From the NCBI GenBank assembly GCA_964622835.1, contig CAZUSA010000001.1, forward strand, positions 1 through 64,000: a DNA stretch of 64,000 nt, given 5' to 3'. This document shows positions 42,629 to 52,679 of the stretch, piece after piece; position 1 is the stretch's first letter, and every line of letters begins with the position of its first letter. Origin of the DNA: JABIKK01 sp964622835 (lineage in GTDB: Archaea; Nanobdellota; Nanobdellia; SCGC-AAA011-G17; UBA489). The notes under the pieces were generated by a model, which was not told the origin of the DNA, searched no databases, and saw only the letters and a program-made list of their open reading frames with translations. The position numbers were made by a program, and so were the translations under genes.

Positions 42629-44574
42629 TCAAAGAGTCCAAACATGTTTGTTGGTGGATTTTTATCATCGTCATCGTCTTTTTTCTTTTTTGATTCATAG
42701 ACGGTAACATCATCACGTTTCCATTGTGATCTTACACCACTAAAGACATTATCAACAGGTGATTCGTCAACGGCTTGTTTTCTTTTCTTTCCGAACATAA
42801 AACTTGTTGTTCGTTCTTTTTTTGATCTAAAGAGTGAGCGTTTTTCTTTTTTGTTAAAGGATGCTGCTCGATGCATGTATGCTTGGAATTTTTCAACATG
42901 TTCTTTTTCATTATTTACACGTGTTAATGGTGCTCCACCAAATTCTCCGTGTTTCCTGTTGGGATGTCCGCGTATTTGTTTTTGTATGCGTCGGCGCACA
43001 CGTTTGTTACTATTTCTCAAGACGTACCAGAAGAAGATAAGGAATAAGAGAGCGCCGGGGTAGGCAAGCCATTGATAGTTAAGACCAGAAACACCAGTGA
43101 TAGCAACATTTTCAAAAGATGCATCATTAACAACAATATTGTATGTTCCTGTTACCATGCCTTTTCCTAGGTCAATGTGTTCTACTTGTCCAATAGCTAA
43201 ATTGATTGTTTCAGAAATGCTAGATGTTTTATCAATATTTATAAGTTCTATTTGTAGGACATTTTGATAGGGTACATTACCTACATTAGTAATTACAAGT
43301 TCTTGGCCTTCAAGGGCATAGTCCAATAATGTTACTTCTCCAACGGCAAAGAATATTTCTTCAGTAACACTACCAAAGGTTGCTTCTACGCGGTAATTTC
43401 CTGGTTCTACATTGTCTGCTAAAGCAACGTCAAATTGTTCTCCTGATTGTTTGACGCTGTCGTAATAAATATCTTTTTTATCATTGTAGACTTTAATGGT
43501 GACAGGCTCATCGATGGGATCGTCTGCTTGATCTTTGAGGAATGCTTTCAAGGATATTGTTTCTCCTGGGTTGATGGCTTGTGTGTTAGCTGCTATGGTT
43601 ATACTTGTTGCAATGGGATCAACAATAAGTGCAAAGGCATATGTTCCTACGTTTCCTTGTTCATCTTCAACGCGTATATTAAGATCGTGTTTGCCACTGG
43701 TGATAGTATTTAAGAGGTAAAAGTCTAAACTGAATTCTCCATTTTTTACCGTGTCTTCATAGCTATTATCATCTAAGGTTATGTACACATCACCATTTTT
43801 GAGTTTACCATCTAAGATACTTGCTGTTCCAGTTAGTTTTACTTTTTCTTTTGGAAGGTACCGTACTTTTGCTGTGTGTGCGTTAACATCTATATTACTC
43901 ACAAGGATTAATGTTCCCACGTCTGTTATGAGAAAGTTACCAAAGTTGTTGCGTACTTCTACAGAAACAGTGTATTCTCCACCAGGCATGTCCAGAGTAT
44001 TTATTTCTGCGTCAAGTTTTCCTTTGGTTATTTCCCTGGATTCTGCAAGAAATGTTGTTCCATCTTTGGTTAAGGTAATAATAGCAAATCCTTCAACAAG
44101 ACCTCCATTTTGTTTGTAGGTATTTCCTTTAACATTTATTGTTTCTCCTGCTTGCATGGCTTCTTTGCTTAACGTAAATGTTCCTGTTAGTGCAGGTGTT
44201 ATAGTAAAGGTGGATGAGGTTTTTGTTTCCAACACAGTTCCTTGTTGGTGTAAACTAGCAGTGATAGAACAAGATCCTGTTGTACTGGTAACAATAGCAA
44301 ACGTGTCAATGAAGTCTTTTTTTTGTCCTGCTTTCAAGCTCATGCTTTTGACCATGAGTGTTTCTTTATCACTGCCACAGAGAAGATCAAAGTATAATAA
44401 TCCAAGAGTATCTTCTGTTTGGAGCACATATCCCGTTAGAGTTATGTCATCACCAATATTCACACTCGTCTGATCGGGACCGTTAAGAATAATTTCTCCA
44501 CTAACAAGTGATGCAGTAAGTAAAAAAACAAAGAATATACTAGTCAGAAGTACTCTTTTTTTATCCATCCTCAT
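42625..44574 (-). CDS. Secreted Ig-like repeat protein with membrane anchor and cytosolic tail
   Basis: 649 aa. Signal peptide (about 1-26), then four to five beta-sandwich Ig/CARDB-like repeats of about 90 residues (VNIGDDITLTGYV, QAGETINVKGNTY, NPGETISLKAFL). A membrane helix at about 508-526 is followed by a basic cytosolic tail of about 120 residues. Likely a surface or adhesion protein that signals or is held from inside. TATA-like TATAAATC upstream. Confidence 0.78.
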   Translation of the reverse strand: MRMDKKRVLLTSIFFVFLLTASLVSGEIILNGPDQTSVNIGDDITLTGYVLQTEDTLGLLYFDLLCGSDKETLMVKSMSLKAGQKKDFIDTFAIVTSTTGSCSITASLHQQGTVLETKTSSTFTITPALTGTFTLSKEAMQAGETINVKGNTYKQNGGLVEGFAIITLTKDGTTFLAESREITKGKLDAEINTLDMPGGEYTVSVEVRNNFGNFLITDVGTLILVSNIDVNAHTAKVRYLPKEKVKLTGTASILDGKLKNGDVYITLDDNSYEDTVKNGEFSLDFYLLNTITSGKHDLNIRVEDEQGNVGTYAFALIVDPIATSITIAANTQAINPGETISLKAFLKDQADDPIDEPVTIKVYNDKKDIYYDSVKQSGEQFDVALADNVEPGNYRVEATFGSVTEEIFFAVGEVTLLDYALEGQELVITNVGNVPYQNVLQIELINIDKTSSISETINLAIGQVEHIDLGKGMVTGTYNIVVNDASFENVAITGVSGLNYQWLAYPGALLFLIFFWYVLRNSNKRVRRRIQKQIRGHPNRKHGEFGGAPLTRVNNEKEHVEKFQAYMHRAASFNKKEKRSLFRSKKERTTSFMFGKKRKQAVDESPVDNVFSGVRSQWKRDDVTVYESKKKKDDDDDKNPPTNMFGLFD

Positions 44575-44620
44575 GAAGAAATATACAGCTATGCTGATTT
44601 ATATGTGTTTGGTTAGCTCT

Positions 44621-45199
44621 CTATTCAACAGTCAAGATTTCAACATCAAAGCTGAGATCTTTTCCTGCAAGGGGATGGTTAAGATCTAACATAACAACAT
44701 CATCGTGCACTTCAGTAATCGTTGCAATACCAACAGCGCCTTCAGGAGATTCTAAAAAAATTGTTTCTCCAACGCTAACGACCATATCTTCTGGCATTTT
44801 ATCACGTGGATATTCACCAATTTTTTCTGAATCGTACGCACCATATCCTTCGTCTGATGTTAATGCCACAGTAAAGGTATCTCCTTCTTTATGACCAAGG
44901 AGTGCTTCTTCAAAGTTGGGTAATATAACACCTTCTCCTACAATAAACGTTAATGGTTCTGTATCTCGTGATGTATCAAAAACAGTACCATCCACATTGG
45001 TTCCAATGTAATGTAAGGTCACCGTACTTCCTGTTTCAATGGTTGATCCAGGACCTGCTGTGCCAAGGAAGATAATAAGAACGATAATAACAATGCCTGG
45101 AGTAATCCACGATTTTTTTGTAAATGAACGTGCTGGAGCTTTCTGAGAAGCTTTTTTTGCCGTTCTTTTTCTTGTTACTCTTTTTTTAGCTCGAGGCAT
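44621..45199 (-). CDS. Membrane-anchored FKBP-type peptidyl-prolyl isomerase
   Basis: 192 aa. Lys/Arg-rich start, one membrane helix (about 32-50), then an FKBP/SlyD-like domain with the insert-in-flap: VTLHYIGTNVDGTVFDTS, EGDTFTVAL, GYGAYDSEKI, NHPLAGKDLSFDVEIL. Faces outside, so it should fold exported proteins such as those listed nearby. Confidence 0.9.
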   Translation of the reverse strand: MPRAKKRVTRKRTAKKASQKAPARSFTKKSWITPGIVIIVLIIFLGTAGPGSTIETGSTVTLHYIGTNVDGTVFDTSRDTEPLTFIVGEGVILPNFEEALLGHKEGDTFTVALTSDEGYGAYDSEKIGEYPRDKMPEDMVVSVGETIFLESPEGAVGIATITEVHDDVVMLDLNHPLAGKDLSFDVEILTVE

Positions 45200-45251
45200 A
45201 TATCACGCAGTTGGTGTAAGGTTTATAAACATATTGCTTGTTGAATATAAT

Positions 45252-46772
45252 ATGAAATCACTGAAAGGGGTTCTTGAGTCGCTTCATCCGTTAGAGCGTC
45301 GTGTTATTATTCATCTTAAAGATGGCCGTACTGCTCGTGAAATTGCTTTTGCAGGAAAAATGCAAAATGTAGAAGCATTGCGTGCGTTGCAGTGGTTAGA
45401 ATCGAAGGGTATTGTTTCTTTACATAAAACAAAAATTGCAACGATTATTTTAGAGAAAAATGGTAGAACGTATGTTAAAACATTATTACCTGAGAAACAA
45501 TTTTTGAAAGTATTATTGGAACACACGCATAAGTTAGGTGTTCGTGAAGCGAAGCAATTGATGAAGTTGGATGATGCTGAATTTTCTGTAGCGTTAGGAT
45601 TACTCAAAAGAAAAGGGTATATTAATTTAGGAAAAGAAATTTCTGTTACGAAGAAAGGTGAAGCATATTTTTCTCAAGATCAATCAAAAGAAAAATTATT
45701 ACAGTCGTTACCAAAGGATCAAAGTTCTTTAACAGCTTCAGAAAAGTCAACATTAAAAGAATTACAAGATCGACGTGGTGTTGTTGGTGTTGAAGAACGA
45801 AAGATTTTTGGTGTTAAAGTTACCAGTTTAGGTAAAAAGGTTATGCAGTCTGATTTGTCAAGTGAGTTACTTGATGCGATGACACCTGCATTGATTAAGA
45901 AAGGTACGTGGAAGTTGAAGAAGTTTAGACGGTATGACATTAAGGCGTCAACGGGTTCTGCGTATGGTGCAAAACGTCACATGGTTGCACAGGCTAATGA
46001 GTATATTCGTCGTATTTGGTTAGATATGGGTTTTACTGAACAAGTAGGATCATATGTTGAATCGTCGTTTTGGAATTTTGATGTGTTATTTACACCACAA
46101 GATCATCCTGCTCGTGAGATGCAAGATACGTTCTTTATTGATAATCAATTACAACAGCCTCTTCCTTCGTTTGCAAAGAAAGTGAAAGCTGTCCACCAAA
46201 ATGGTGGTACAACGGGTAGTAAGGGATGGCGTGTGCCTTGGTCTGAAAAAGAAGCTAAACAGCCAGTATTAATTACTCATGATACGGGATTGAGTGCTCA
46301 TGTGTTGTCTGAAATTTCTGAGAAGGATTTACCAGTAAAAACATTCCAGATTATGAAGGTGTTCCGTAATGAAGCAGTTGATTGGAAACATTTGTTTGAG
46401 TTTTATCAAGTAGGTGGTATTGTTGTTGATAAGAATGCAAACTTTAGTCATTTGATTGGATACTTAAAACAATTTTTTGGTAAGATGGGTTTTACTGATA
46501 TTCGTTTGCGTCCTGCACACTTCCCCTATACAGAACCGTCATGTGAAGTTGAAGTGTTTGATCCACGAAAGAAAGAGTGGGTTGAGTTAGGTGGTGCTGG
46601 TGTCTTTAGACCTGAAGTGGTTAAACCATTGTTAGGTTTTGATTGTCCTGTATTAGCATGGGGATTGGGTATTGAACGTATTGTTAAAGATTATTATAAG
46701 ATTACAAATTTACGTGATATTTACAAGAATGATTTGAAAAAATTAAGGGAGAGTCCTATGTGGGTAAAATAA
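45252..46772 (+). CDS. pheS: Phenylalanine-tRNA ligase alpha subunit
   Basis: 506 aa from the ATG at 45252; TATA TTTATAAA lies about 25 nt before. N-terminal winged-helix repeats (about 1-190) as in archaeal/eukaryal PheS, then the class II catalytic core with FRNEAVDWKHLFEFYQVGG (motif 2) and ELGGAGVFRPEV, GLGIERI (motif 3). pheT follows 1 nt later. Confidence 0.95.
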   Translation: MKSLKGVLESLHPLERRVIIHLKDGRTAREIAFAGKMQNVEALRALQWLESKGIVSLHKTKIATIILEKNGRTYVKTLLPEKQFLKVLLEHTHKLGVREAKQLMKLDDAEFSVALGLLKRKGYINLGKEISVTKKGEAYFSQDQSKEKLLQSLPKDQSSLTASEKSTLKELQDRRGVVGVEERKIFGVKVTSLGKKVMQSDLSSELLDAMTPALIKKGTWKLKKFRRYDIKASTGSAYGAKRHMVAQANEYIRRIWLDMGFTEQVGSYVESSFWNFDVLFTPQDHPAREMQDTFFIDNQLQQPLPSFAKKVKAVHQNGGTTGSKGWRVPWSEKEAKQPVLITHDTGLSAHVLSEISEKDLPVKTFQIMKVFRNEAVDWKHLFEFYQVGGIVVDKNANFSHLIGYLKQFFGKMGFTDIRLRPAHFPYTEPSCEVEVFDPRKKEWVELGGAGVFRPEVVKPLLGFDCPVLAWGLGIERIVKDYYKITNLRDIYKNDLKKLRESPMWVK

Positions 46773-46773
46773 G

Positions 46774-48381
46774 ATGCCAACAATAAGTTTAGATAAAAAG
46801 GTTGTCTTGAAGTTAGTCGGCAAACATGTTTCTGATGCACAGTTACGTGAGGCTATTCCACAGTTAGGAACGGATCTTGATGCAGTTACAACAAAAGCAA
46901 TTGATGTTGAAATTTTTCCTAATCGTCCTGATTTATTATCTGAAGAGGGTTTTGCTCGTGCATTGTCCTCATTCTTAGGTGTTAAGAAAGGGTTACGTGA
47001 ATACCATGCACGCCCATGTAAACAACGAGTAATAATTGAACCTGCAGTGAAGAAGATTGTTCCGTATACGGTTGCTGCAATTGTAAAAGGATTACATTTT
47101 ACGGAAGCGTCGTTAACGCAATTAATGAATTTGCAAGAAAAGTTACATACAACACATGGTAGAAATCGTAAACGTTTAGCTACGGGTGTGTATGATTTAT
47201 CAACGATAAAATTCCCTTTAAAATTACGTACGCGTCCTCGTTCATTAACGTTCCAAGCATTAGATGATAAAAAAGAACGAACAGTTAATGAAATAATAAC
47301 TCACCATCCTAAAGGAAAATTATATGGTCATTTAGTAAAAGGAAAAAGTGTTGCTGCATGGGAAGATGCTAATCATCACGTATTAAGTATGCCTCCAGTG
47401 ATTAATAGTGAACCAACAAAGGTTACAACGAAAACAAAGGATATTTTTATTGAAGTAACAGGTAATAATAAGGATGCTGTTGAACAGGCATTGTGTATTC
47501 AGTTAGCTGCGTTAGTTGATCGTGGTGGTACCGTCTATCGATTAAACATTACACCTGATATGAAGGCACAAAAGATGAAGGTTAATAGACAGCGTATTGC
47601 TGATCGTTTAGGAATATCATTATCTGAACAGAAGATGGCTCAGTTAGCAGCTAAAATGGGTTTACACTATGCTAAGGGTGTAGTGACCTATCCCATGTAT
47701 CGTGCTGATATGTTGCATGAAGTAGATATTGGCGAGGATGTTGCTATTGCGTATGGCTATCAAAATATTAAACCAACATTACCTGCAAGTGCGACTATTG
47801 GTCATGAGCATGTTGAAGAAAAGTGGAAGAAGATTCTTGCTGAAGTGTGTGTTGGTTTAGGATTGCAAGAAGTGATGAGTTATCATATTACGAGTGAGTC
47901 CGATGAGGCTGAAAAGATGTTACACGCCCAACCACTAGTGACGATTGAAAATGCGTTGAGTGAAGAATATGCTGTGTTACGTTCGTGGATTATTCCATCG
48001 TTGTTGAAGATTTTAAGTGAAAATAGACATCATGAATATCCTCAGAATATGTTTGAAATAGGTAAAGTCTTTGTAAAGAAGGGTAAATCAATTAAGGAAC
48101 CAATTCGTTTGGGTATTACCTTGTCTCATGCAACGGCTGATTTTACTGTTGCAAAGAAGGTACTTGATGCTGTGTGTCACAGTGTTAATGCTAAACCTGT
48201 GTATAGTCCTGTAAGTCATGGTTCGTTTATTCCTGGCCGGTGTGCTCGCGTAAGTGTCAAAGGCAAAGACATTGCGTTTGTTGGAGAAATTCATCCCGAA
48301 GTTATTACACGGTTTAATATGGACACGCCTGTTGCTGCTATTGAGTTGAATGTATCTGAATTGATTCGTTTATTGGAGTAG
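46774..48381 (+). CDS. pheT: Phenylalanine-tRNA ligase beta subunit
   Basis: 535 aa, the short archaeal form. B3/B4 editing-related domain in the first third, B5 domain (KVNRQRIADRLGISL) in the middle and the inactive class II core at the end, closing FVGEIHPEVITRFNMDTPVAAIEL. Overlaps the convergent trhO gene by 44 nt. Confidence 0.95.
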   Translation: MPTISLDKKVVLKLVGKHVSDAQLREAIPQLGTDLDAVTTKAIDVEIFPNRPDLLSEEGFARALSSFLGVKKGLREYHARPCKQRVIIEPAVKKIVPYTVAAIVKGLHFTEASLTQLMNLQEKLHTTHGRNRKRLATGVYDLSTIKFPLKLRTRPRSLTFQALDDKKERTVNEIITHHPKGKLYGHLVKGKSVAAWEDANHHVLSMPPVINSEPTKVTTKTKDIFIEVTGNNKDAVEQALCIQLAALVDRGGTVYRLNITPDMKAQKMKVNRQRIADRLGISLSEQKMAQLAAKMGLHYAKGVVTYPMYRADMLHEVDIGEDVAIAYGYQNIKPTLPASATIGHEHVEEKWKKILAEVCVGLGLQEVMSYHITSESDEAEKMLHAQPLVTIENALSEEYAVLRSWIIPSLLKILSENRHHEYPQNMFEIGKVFVKKGKSIKEPIRLGITLSHATADFTVAKKVLDAVCHSVNAKPVYSPVSHGSFIPGRCARVSVKGKDIAFVGEIHPEVITRFNMDTPVAAIELNVSELIRLLE

Positions 48382-49231
48382 TTCGTTGTCGTGCTGCTTT
48401 ATGACATTCTTGTGAACAGGTTATTTCATGTTCTTTTGCACAGGTTGTACAGGCTATAAAGAGTTTGTCACAGTCTAAATTATGACAGTTGTAATAGTCT
48501 TCTGATGGCACGTCACAATGAGTACAATTAACGACGGGTTTTCCACCACTTATGTGACTTACTATTCTATCATCAAAGACAAAACATCCACCTTCGTAGT
48601 GTGTGTTAGGATATTGGTTAACATAGTTAATAATGCCACCTTCAAGTTGGTGAACATTTTCGAAGCCTTCCTCTTTCAAGAGCGCTGAAGACTTTTCACA
48701 TCGAACACCTCCTGTACAGTACATGATTATTTTTGTTTGTTTTTTATTATTTATTTTGTGAAGGTGTTTTGGAAAGTCTCTGAACGTATTAATGGGTAAT
48801 GTGAGTGCACCTTTGAATTTACCAACGTGTGATTCGTATTTGTTTCGTGCATCAAGAAGTAATACATCTTCATTGTTATCTAAGGTTGTTTTGAGTTCTT
48901 TGGGTGTAATATGCGGTGCTGTATTCTTGAGATCAACATCATAGCCAAAAGAGACTATTTCTTCGCGTTTTCGTACAACGAGTTTGTGATAGACTTGTGT
49001 TGTAACGTCTTGTTCACGGAAGGTTAATGCTGGGAAGTATTGTTCAATCCATTGTTTGAATGCAGTGATATTGTTAATGGTCCCACTAACAGCTGCATTG
49101 ATACCTTCTTCTGCAATAAGGATACGTCCTAAGAGCTGGTGTTCTTCGCAGTAGCTTCGAAACGTATCAACAAGGTTGCCTACTTGTTCCAAAGGTGTGT
49201 ACCGATAAAAGGTTATGATCTTGTGAGTCAT
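48338..49231 (-). CDS. trhO: tRNA uridine(34) hydroxylase, rhodanese family
   Basis: 297 aa from the ATG at 49231. N-terminal acylphosphatase-like domain (LLGRILIAEEGINAAVSGT), rhodanese domain with active Cys in MYCTGGVRCEKS, and a C-terminal zinc-binding Cys-rich segment (CTHCDVPSEDYYNC onward). Makes ho5U at tRNA position 34. A second tRNA-modification gene besides the thiolation set. Confidence 0.92.
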   Translation of the reverse strand: MTHKIITFYRYTPLEQVGNLVDTFRSYCEEHQLLGRILIAEEGINAAVSGTINNITAFKQWIEQYFPALTFREQDVTTQVYHKLVVRKREEIVSFGYDVDLKNTAPHITPKELKTTLDNNEDVLLLDARNKYESHVGKFKGALTLPINTFRDFPKHLHKINNKKQTKIIMYCTGGVRCEKSSALLKEEGFENVHQLEGGIINYVNQYPNTHYEGGCFVFDDRIVSHISGGKPVVNCTHCDVPSEDYYNCHNLDCDKLFIACTTCAKEHEITCSQECHKAARQRTTPINESIQIHSTQ

Positions 49232-49314
49232 AATATTTCGATGAAAAGTCTGTTTTAAAACATTTCTATAGGGCAAACGAAAAGCTCTTTAATGGGCAAC
49301 GAGAGAGGGTGAAC

Positions 49315-49944
49315 ATGTTTATCATAGAATTTGCTGAATCTATCATTACATGGTTAGTTACGACGATTAGTACATGGGGATACAAAGGTATTTTTATTTT
49401 GATGAGTATTGAGAGTTCGTTTATTCCGTTCCCAAGTGAGGTTTCTCTTATTCCTGCGGGTATTTTGATTGCTGAAGGTTCTATGACGTGGTTGGTTGTA
49501 TTATTTGCGGCTATTATGGGAAGCATTGTTGGTGCGTTAATTAATTATTATCTTGCGTTACATCTTGGTCGTTCGGTAACAAAGAAATTGTTGATTAAGT
49601 ATGGTAAGTTGTTATTAATTCAAGAAAAGATGATTACCAAGAGTGAAGAATATTTTAAGAATCATGGTGAAATGACTATTTTTGTTAGTCGGTTATTACC
49701 TGCTATTCGCCAATTAATTTCTTTACCTGCTGGTTTTGCACGTATGGATCTTAAACGGTTTTGTGGGTATACTGCATTAGGTTCTGGTCTTTGGTCTGCT
49801 ATTGTTGTGTGGGTTGGTTATTTTTATGGTTCAAATCAAGCTGCTATCCATCAACACCTTACTACACTAACATTTGGTGTCATTGCTATTGTTGCCGTAT
49901 CAGTTGGTGTGTATGTTATTGCACGACGGAGAAGTAAGAAATGA
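49315..49944 (+). CDS. DedA-family membrane protein
   Basis: 209 aa, five to six membrane helices, start at the ATG at 49315 shortly after GAGAGGGTG. IESSFIPFPSEVSLIPAGIL and FVSRLLPAIRQLISLPAGFARM are the two half-helix hallmarks of the DedA/VTT lipid scramblase family. The tail ends in basic residues and its stop overlaps the next gene (ATGA). Confidence 0.9.
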   Translation: MFIIEFAESIITWLVTTISTWGYKGIFILMSIESSFIPFPSEVSLIPAGILIAEGSMTWLVVLFAAIMGSIVGALINYYLALHLGRSVTKKLLIKYGKLLLIQEKMITKSEEYFKNHGEMTIFVSRLLPAIRQLISLPAGFARMDLKRFCGYTALGSGLWSAIVVWVGYFYGSNQAAIHQHLTTLTFGVIAIVAVSVGVYVIARRRSKK

Positions 49945-50336
49945 GTGGGATGACGCAGAATGCTGCGGTGTTTCGTTTGAATCAGTGTTATCGTGATCAT
50001 TTGATGTTAGAATATTTTACGTCTGGTTTGTTAAAGAATAGTTTGCCTTCTGAGGAACAAAAGAAACGTGTTCAAGAGGTTGAAGAAGCAGTATTACAAC
50101 AGATTACAGACTCTATGAAACAACTAGAAACAATTAAAGGAAGTGTTATTGAAACTAAAGAGAGAAGTGAACCGTTAAAGGTGTGTGCAGCGATGTTGAA
50201 TGAGTATTTCTTTGATGCTCGTGATAGTATTGATAGTGTAATAACAACATATGAAACTGTATTACATCCATTAGTTGAAGAGATGCAAATAAGTCCGTTA
50301 GATCAATTAAAAGTACACAATATTAAATTGTGTTAG
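49941..50336 (+). CDS. Helical protein of unknown function
   Basis: 131 aa, all-helical and acidic, with a Cys at the third last residue region (IKLC end). Coupled to the DedA gene by ATGA overlap. Convergent with the Tyr/Gly-rich protein gene. No family recognised. Confidence 0.55.
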   Translation: MSGMTQNAAVFRLNQCYRDHLMLEYFTSGLLKNSLPSEEQKKRVQEVEEAVLQQITDSMKQLETIKGSVIETKERSEPLKVCAAMLNEYFFDARDSIDSVITTYETVLHPLVEEMQISPLDQLKVHNIKLC

Positions 50337-50818
50337 TTCCAGAGTCCGTAACTTCTGAGAGGATTACCATACCATCCTGAACCGTAGGTTGTTGGACTGT
50401 ATCGTTGGAATCGGTACGGGTATGTTGGTTCGTAGTTGACGTTGTTTTTTGCAAAACCATATTTGTATGGATTACTTGTATCATCAACAAAATTATAGGT
50501 GTTTTTTTGTGTTTTTTGGTTAGATTTCAAAAAATCATCGTTGTTGGAATAACTGTTGTATAATCCGTTAGTGTAGGCATTTCTATTATTGTATGAACCA
50601 TAGTAACCAGTATTAGCGTTGTTGTATCGAGAACTGCCAAAGCCATTGAAGTTGTTATAGCCATTGTAGTTATTACCATAACCACCGTAACTATTGTAAA
50701 CGTTAGCACCATAGCTACCATATAATCCGCCTATGTTGGAATAGGATGCACTAACGGTTGCTGGTATGATAAGCGTTGCAGCGAGTATGAGTAAAATAAA
50801 TGTTATGAGTTTGTTCAT
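50333..50818 (-). CDS. Secreted Tyr/Gly/Asn-rich low-complexity protein
   Basis: 161 aa. Signal peptide (about 1-24, ending VSASYS), then a region made almost only of Tyr, Gly, Asn and Ser (for example YNSYGGYGNNYNGYNNFNGF) until about 98, then a more mixed end (YPYRFQRYSPTTYG). Composition recalls adhesive, prion-like or phase-separating proteins. No fold or family can be named. Confidence 0.7.
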   Translation of the reverse strand: MNKLITFILLILAATLIIPATVSASYSNIGGLYGSYGANVYNSYGGYGNNYNGYNNFNGFGSSRYNNANTGYYGSYNNRNAYTNGLYNSYSNNDDFLKSNQKTQKNTYNFVDDTSNPYKYGFAKNNVNYEPTYPYRFQRYSPTTYGSGWYGNPLRSYGLWN

Positions 50819-50945
50819 TGTGCATACCTACTAGTTCTAGTATACCCCGTTATGATTTATAAATGTTTCTATTGTAACTACTATTAGATAGTGAAGAAAG
50901 AGGTTGCAAAGCTATTTAAACGTCCTAGAGCGCCTAGCCAGAGAG

Positions 50946-52679
50946 ATGGCAAAAAAAGAGTTTAAAGACTATTCACTAAAGCATAGCACCGCTCACATCC
51001 TAGCTTCAGCCATTAAAGAACTCTACCCCAAAGCAAAGTGTGCTATTGGTCCACCAACAGAAGAGGGATTTTATTATGATTTTGATAATTTAGATATTAC
51101 TGATGATAACTTCAAAGCTATTGAAAAGAAGATGCGTCAAATTGCAGAAAAAGGATTGACTTTTGAAAAAACGGAAGCAACAGCTGCAGAAGCAAAGAAA
51201 TTACTCAAAGATGAACCATACAAGATAAAAATCCTAAAAGATGTTGAAGGTCCAATTACCTTTTACAAACATGGAAGTTTTAATGATTTATGTGAAGGAC
51301 CTCATGTAAAATCAACGAAAGAAATTAGACATTTTAAATTAACAAAGTTAGCTGGTGCATACTGGCGTGGCGATTCTAAGAATAAAATGTTAACACGTAT
51401 TTATGGTGTTACGTTCAAAACAGAAAAAGAACTTAAAGATTATTTAGTTATGATTGTAGAAGCTAAGAAACGTGATCACAAATTGTTAGGAAAACAAATG
51501 CAATTATTTACGTTTTCTGATTTAGTTGGTAAAGGGTTACCATTGTGGTTACCGAAAGGTGAAATTCTTAGAAGAGAACTTGAAACCTTTGCTATTGAAG
51601 AAGAAGAAAAGGCAGGATATGTTCGTGTTGCAACACCCCATTTAGGAAAGAAAGAACTCTATGAGAAGTCAGGTCACTTGCCCTATTACAAAGATTCCAT
51701 GTATCCTGAAATGACAATGGATGATGGCACGTATTATCTTAAGGCAATGAATTGTCCTCACCACCACATTATTTTTGGTAGTCGTTTACGCAGTTATAGA
51801 GAGTTACCTTTACGTATCGCAGAGTATGGTACCGTATACCGTAATGAATTATCGGGTGCGTTAGCTGGACTCTTACGTGTGCGCATGTTATCGATGAATG
51901 ATGCCCATATTTATTGTACAAAAGATCAGATTGAATCTGAAATGAAAGCTGTCATTGCTATGACACAAAATTACTTCAAATTATTTGGGCTAACAAACTA
52001 TTATTATCGATTATCCTTATGGGGTCCAAAGAACAAAGACAAATACTTTAACGAACCAAAGAATTGGGAGTACACACAAGATATTTTACGTAAGGTTTTG
52101 AAAGATGCAAAGGTAGAATTTGAAGAAGTGGAAGATGAAGCTGCCTTTTACGGTCCAAAGATTGATATTCAATTCAAAACAGTACTTAACAGAGAAGAAA
52201 CAATGTCAACGATTCAGTTAGATTTTGTTGCAAAGAAGAATTTTGATTTGAAGTTTACAGATAAAGATTCTGGTGAAAATAAGGAAGTCTTTGTTATTCA
52301 CCGTGCACCATTATCAACACATGAGCGTTTTATTGCATTCTTAATTGAGCATTATAGTGGCAATTTCCCCCTATGGCTAAATCCTGAACAAGTGCGTGTT
52401 ATGGCATTAACAGATAGAAATAACAAGTATGCTGAAGCTATCTATAAGAAATTAAAAGATGCAGGAGTACGCGTAACGTTAGATGTTAAGTCTCATGCTA
52501 TTGGTAAGAAGGTGCGTGAGGCACAATTAGAAAAAGTAGGCTATATGTTGACGTTAGGTGATAAAGAAGAGTCTAAGAAAGCATTAGCTGTTCGTACGAG
52601 AGAAGGCAAAGTAACCTATGACGTAAAGCTAGAATCTTTTATTAAAGACTTACAAAAGGAAATTGCTGACAAAAAATGA
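50946..52679 (+). CDS. thrS: Threonine-tRNA ligase, bacterial type without TGS
   Basis: 577 aa from the ATG at 50946. The TATA box CTATTTAAA (50912-50920) lies within any longer reading frame, which fixes this start. The N-terminal editing domain has HSTAHILASAI (HxxxH) and CEGPHVKST; the class II core has NCPHHHIIFGS, EYGTVYRNELSGAL, and WLNPEQVRVMAL starts the anticodon-binding domain. The bacterial editing type, rather than the archaeal one, is known in some DPANN lineages. Confidence 0.94.
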   Translation: MAKKEFKDYSLKHSTAHILASAIKELYPKAKCAIGPPTEEGFYYDFDNLDITDDNFKAIEKKMRQIAEKGLTFEKTEATAAEAKKLLKDEPYKIKILKDVEGPITFYKHGSFNDLCEGPHVKSTKEIRHFKLTKLAGAYWRGDSKNKMLTRIYGVTFKTEKELKDYLVMIVEAKKRDHKLLGKQMQLFTFSDLVGKGLPLWLPKGEILRRELETFAIEEEEKAGYVRVATPHLGKKELYEKSGHLPYYKDSMYPEMTMDDGTYYLKAMNCPHHHIIFGSRLRSYRELPLRIAEYGTVYRNELSGALAGLLRVRMLSMNDAHIYCTKDQIESEMKAVIAMTQNYFKLFGLTNYYYRLSLWGPKNKDKYFNEPKNWEYTQDILRKVLKDAKVEFEEVEDEAAFYGPKIDIQFKTVLNREETMSTIQLDFVAKKNFDLKFTDKDSGENKEVFVIHRAPLSTHERFIAFLIEHYSGNFPLWLNPEQVRVMALTDRNNKYAEAIYKKLKDAGVRVTLDVKSHAIGKKVREAQLEKVGYMLTLGDKEESKKALAVRTREGKVTYDVKLESFIKDLQKEIADKK

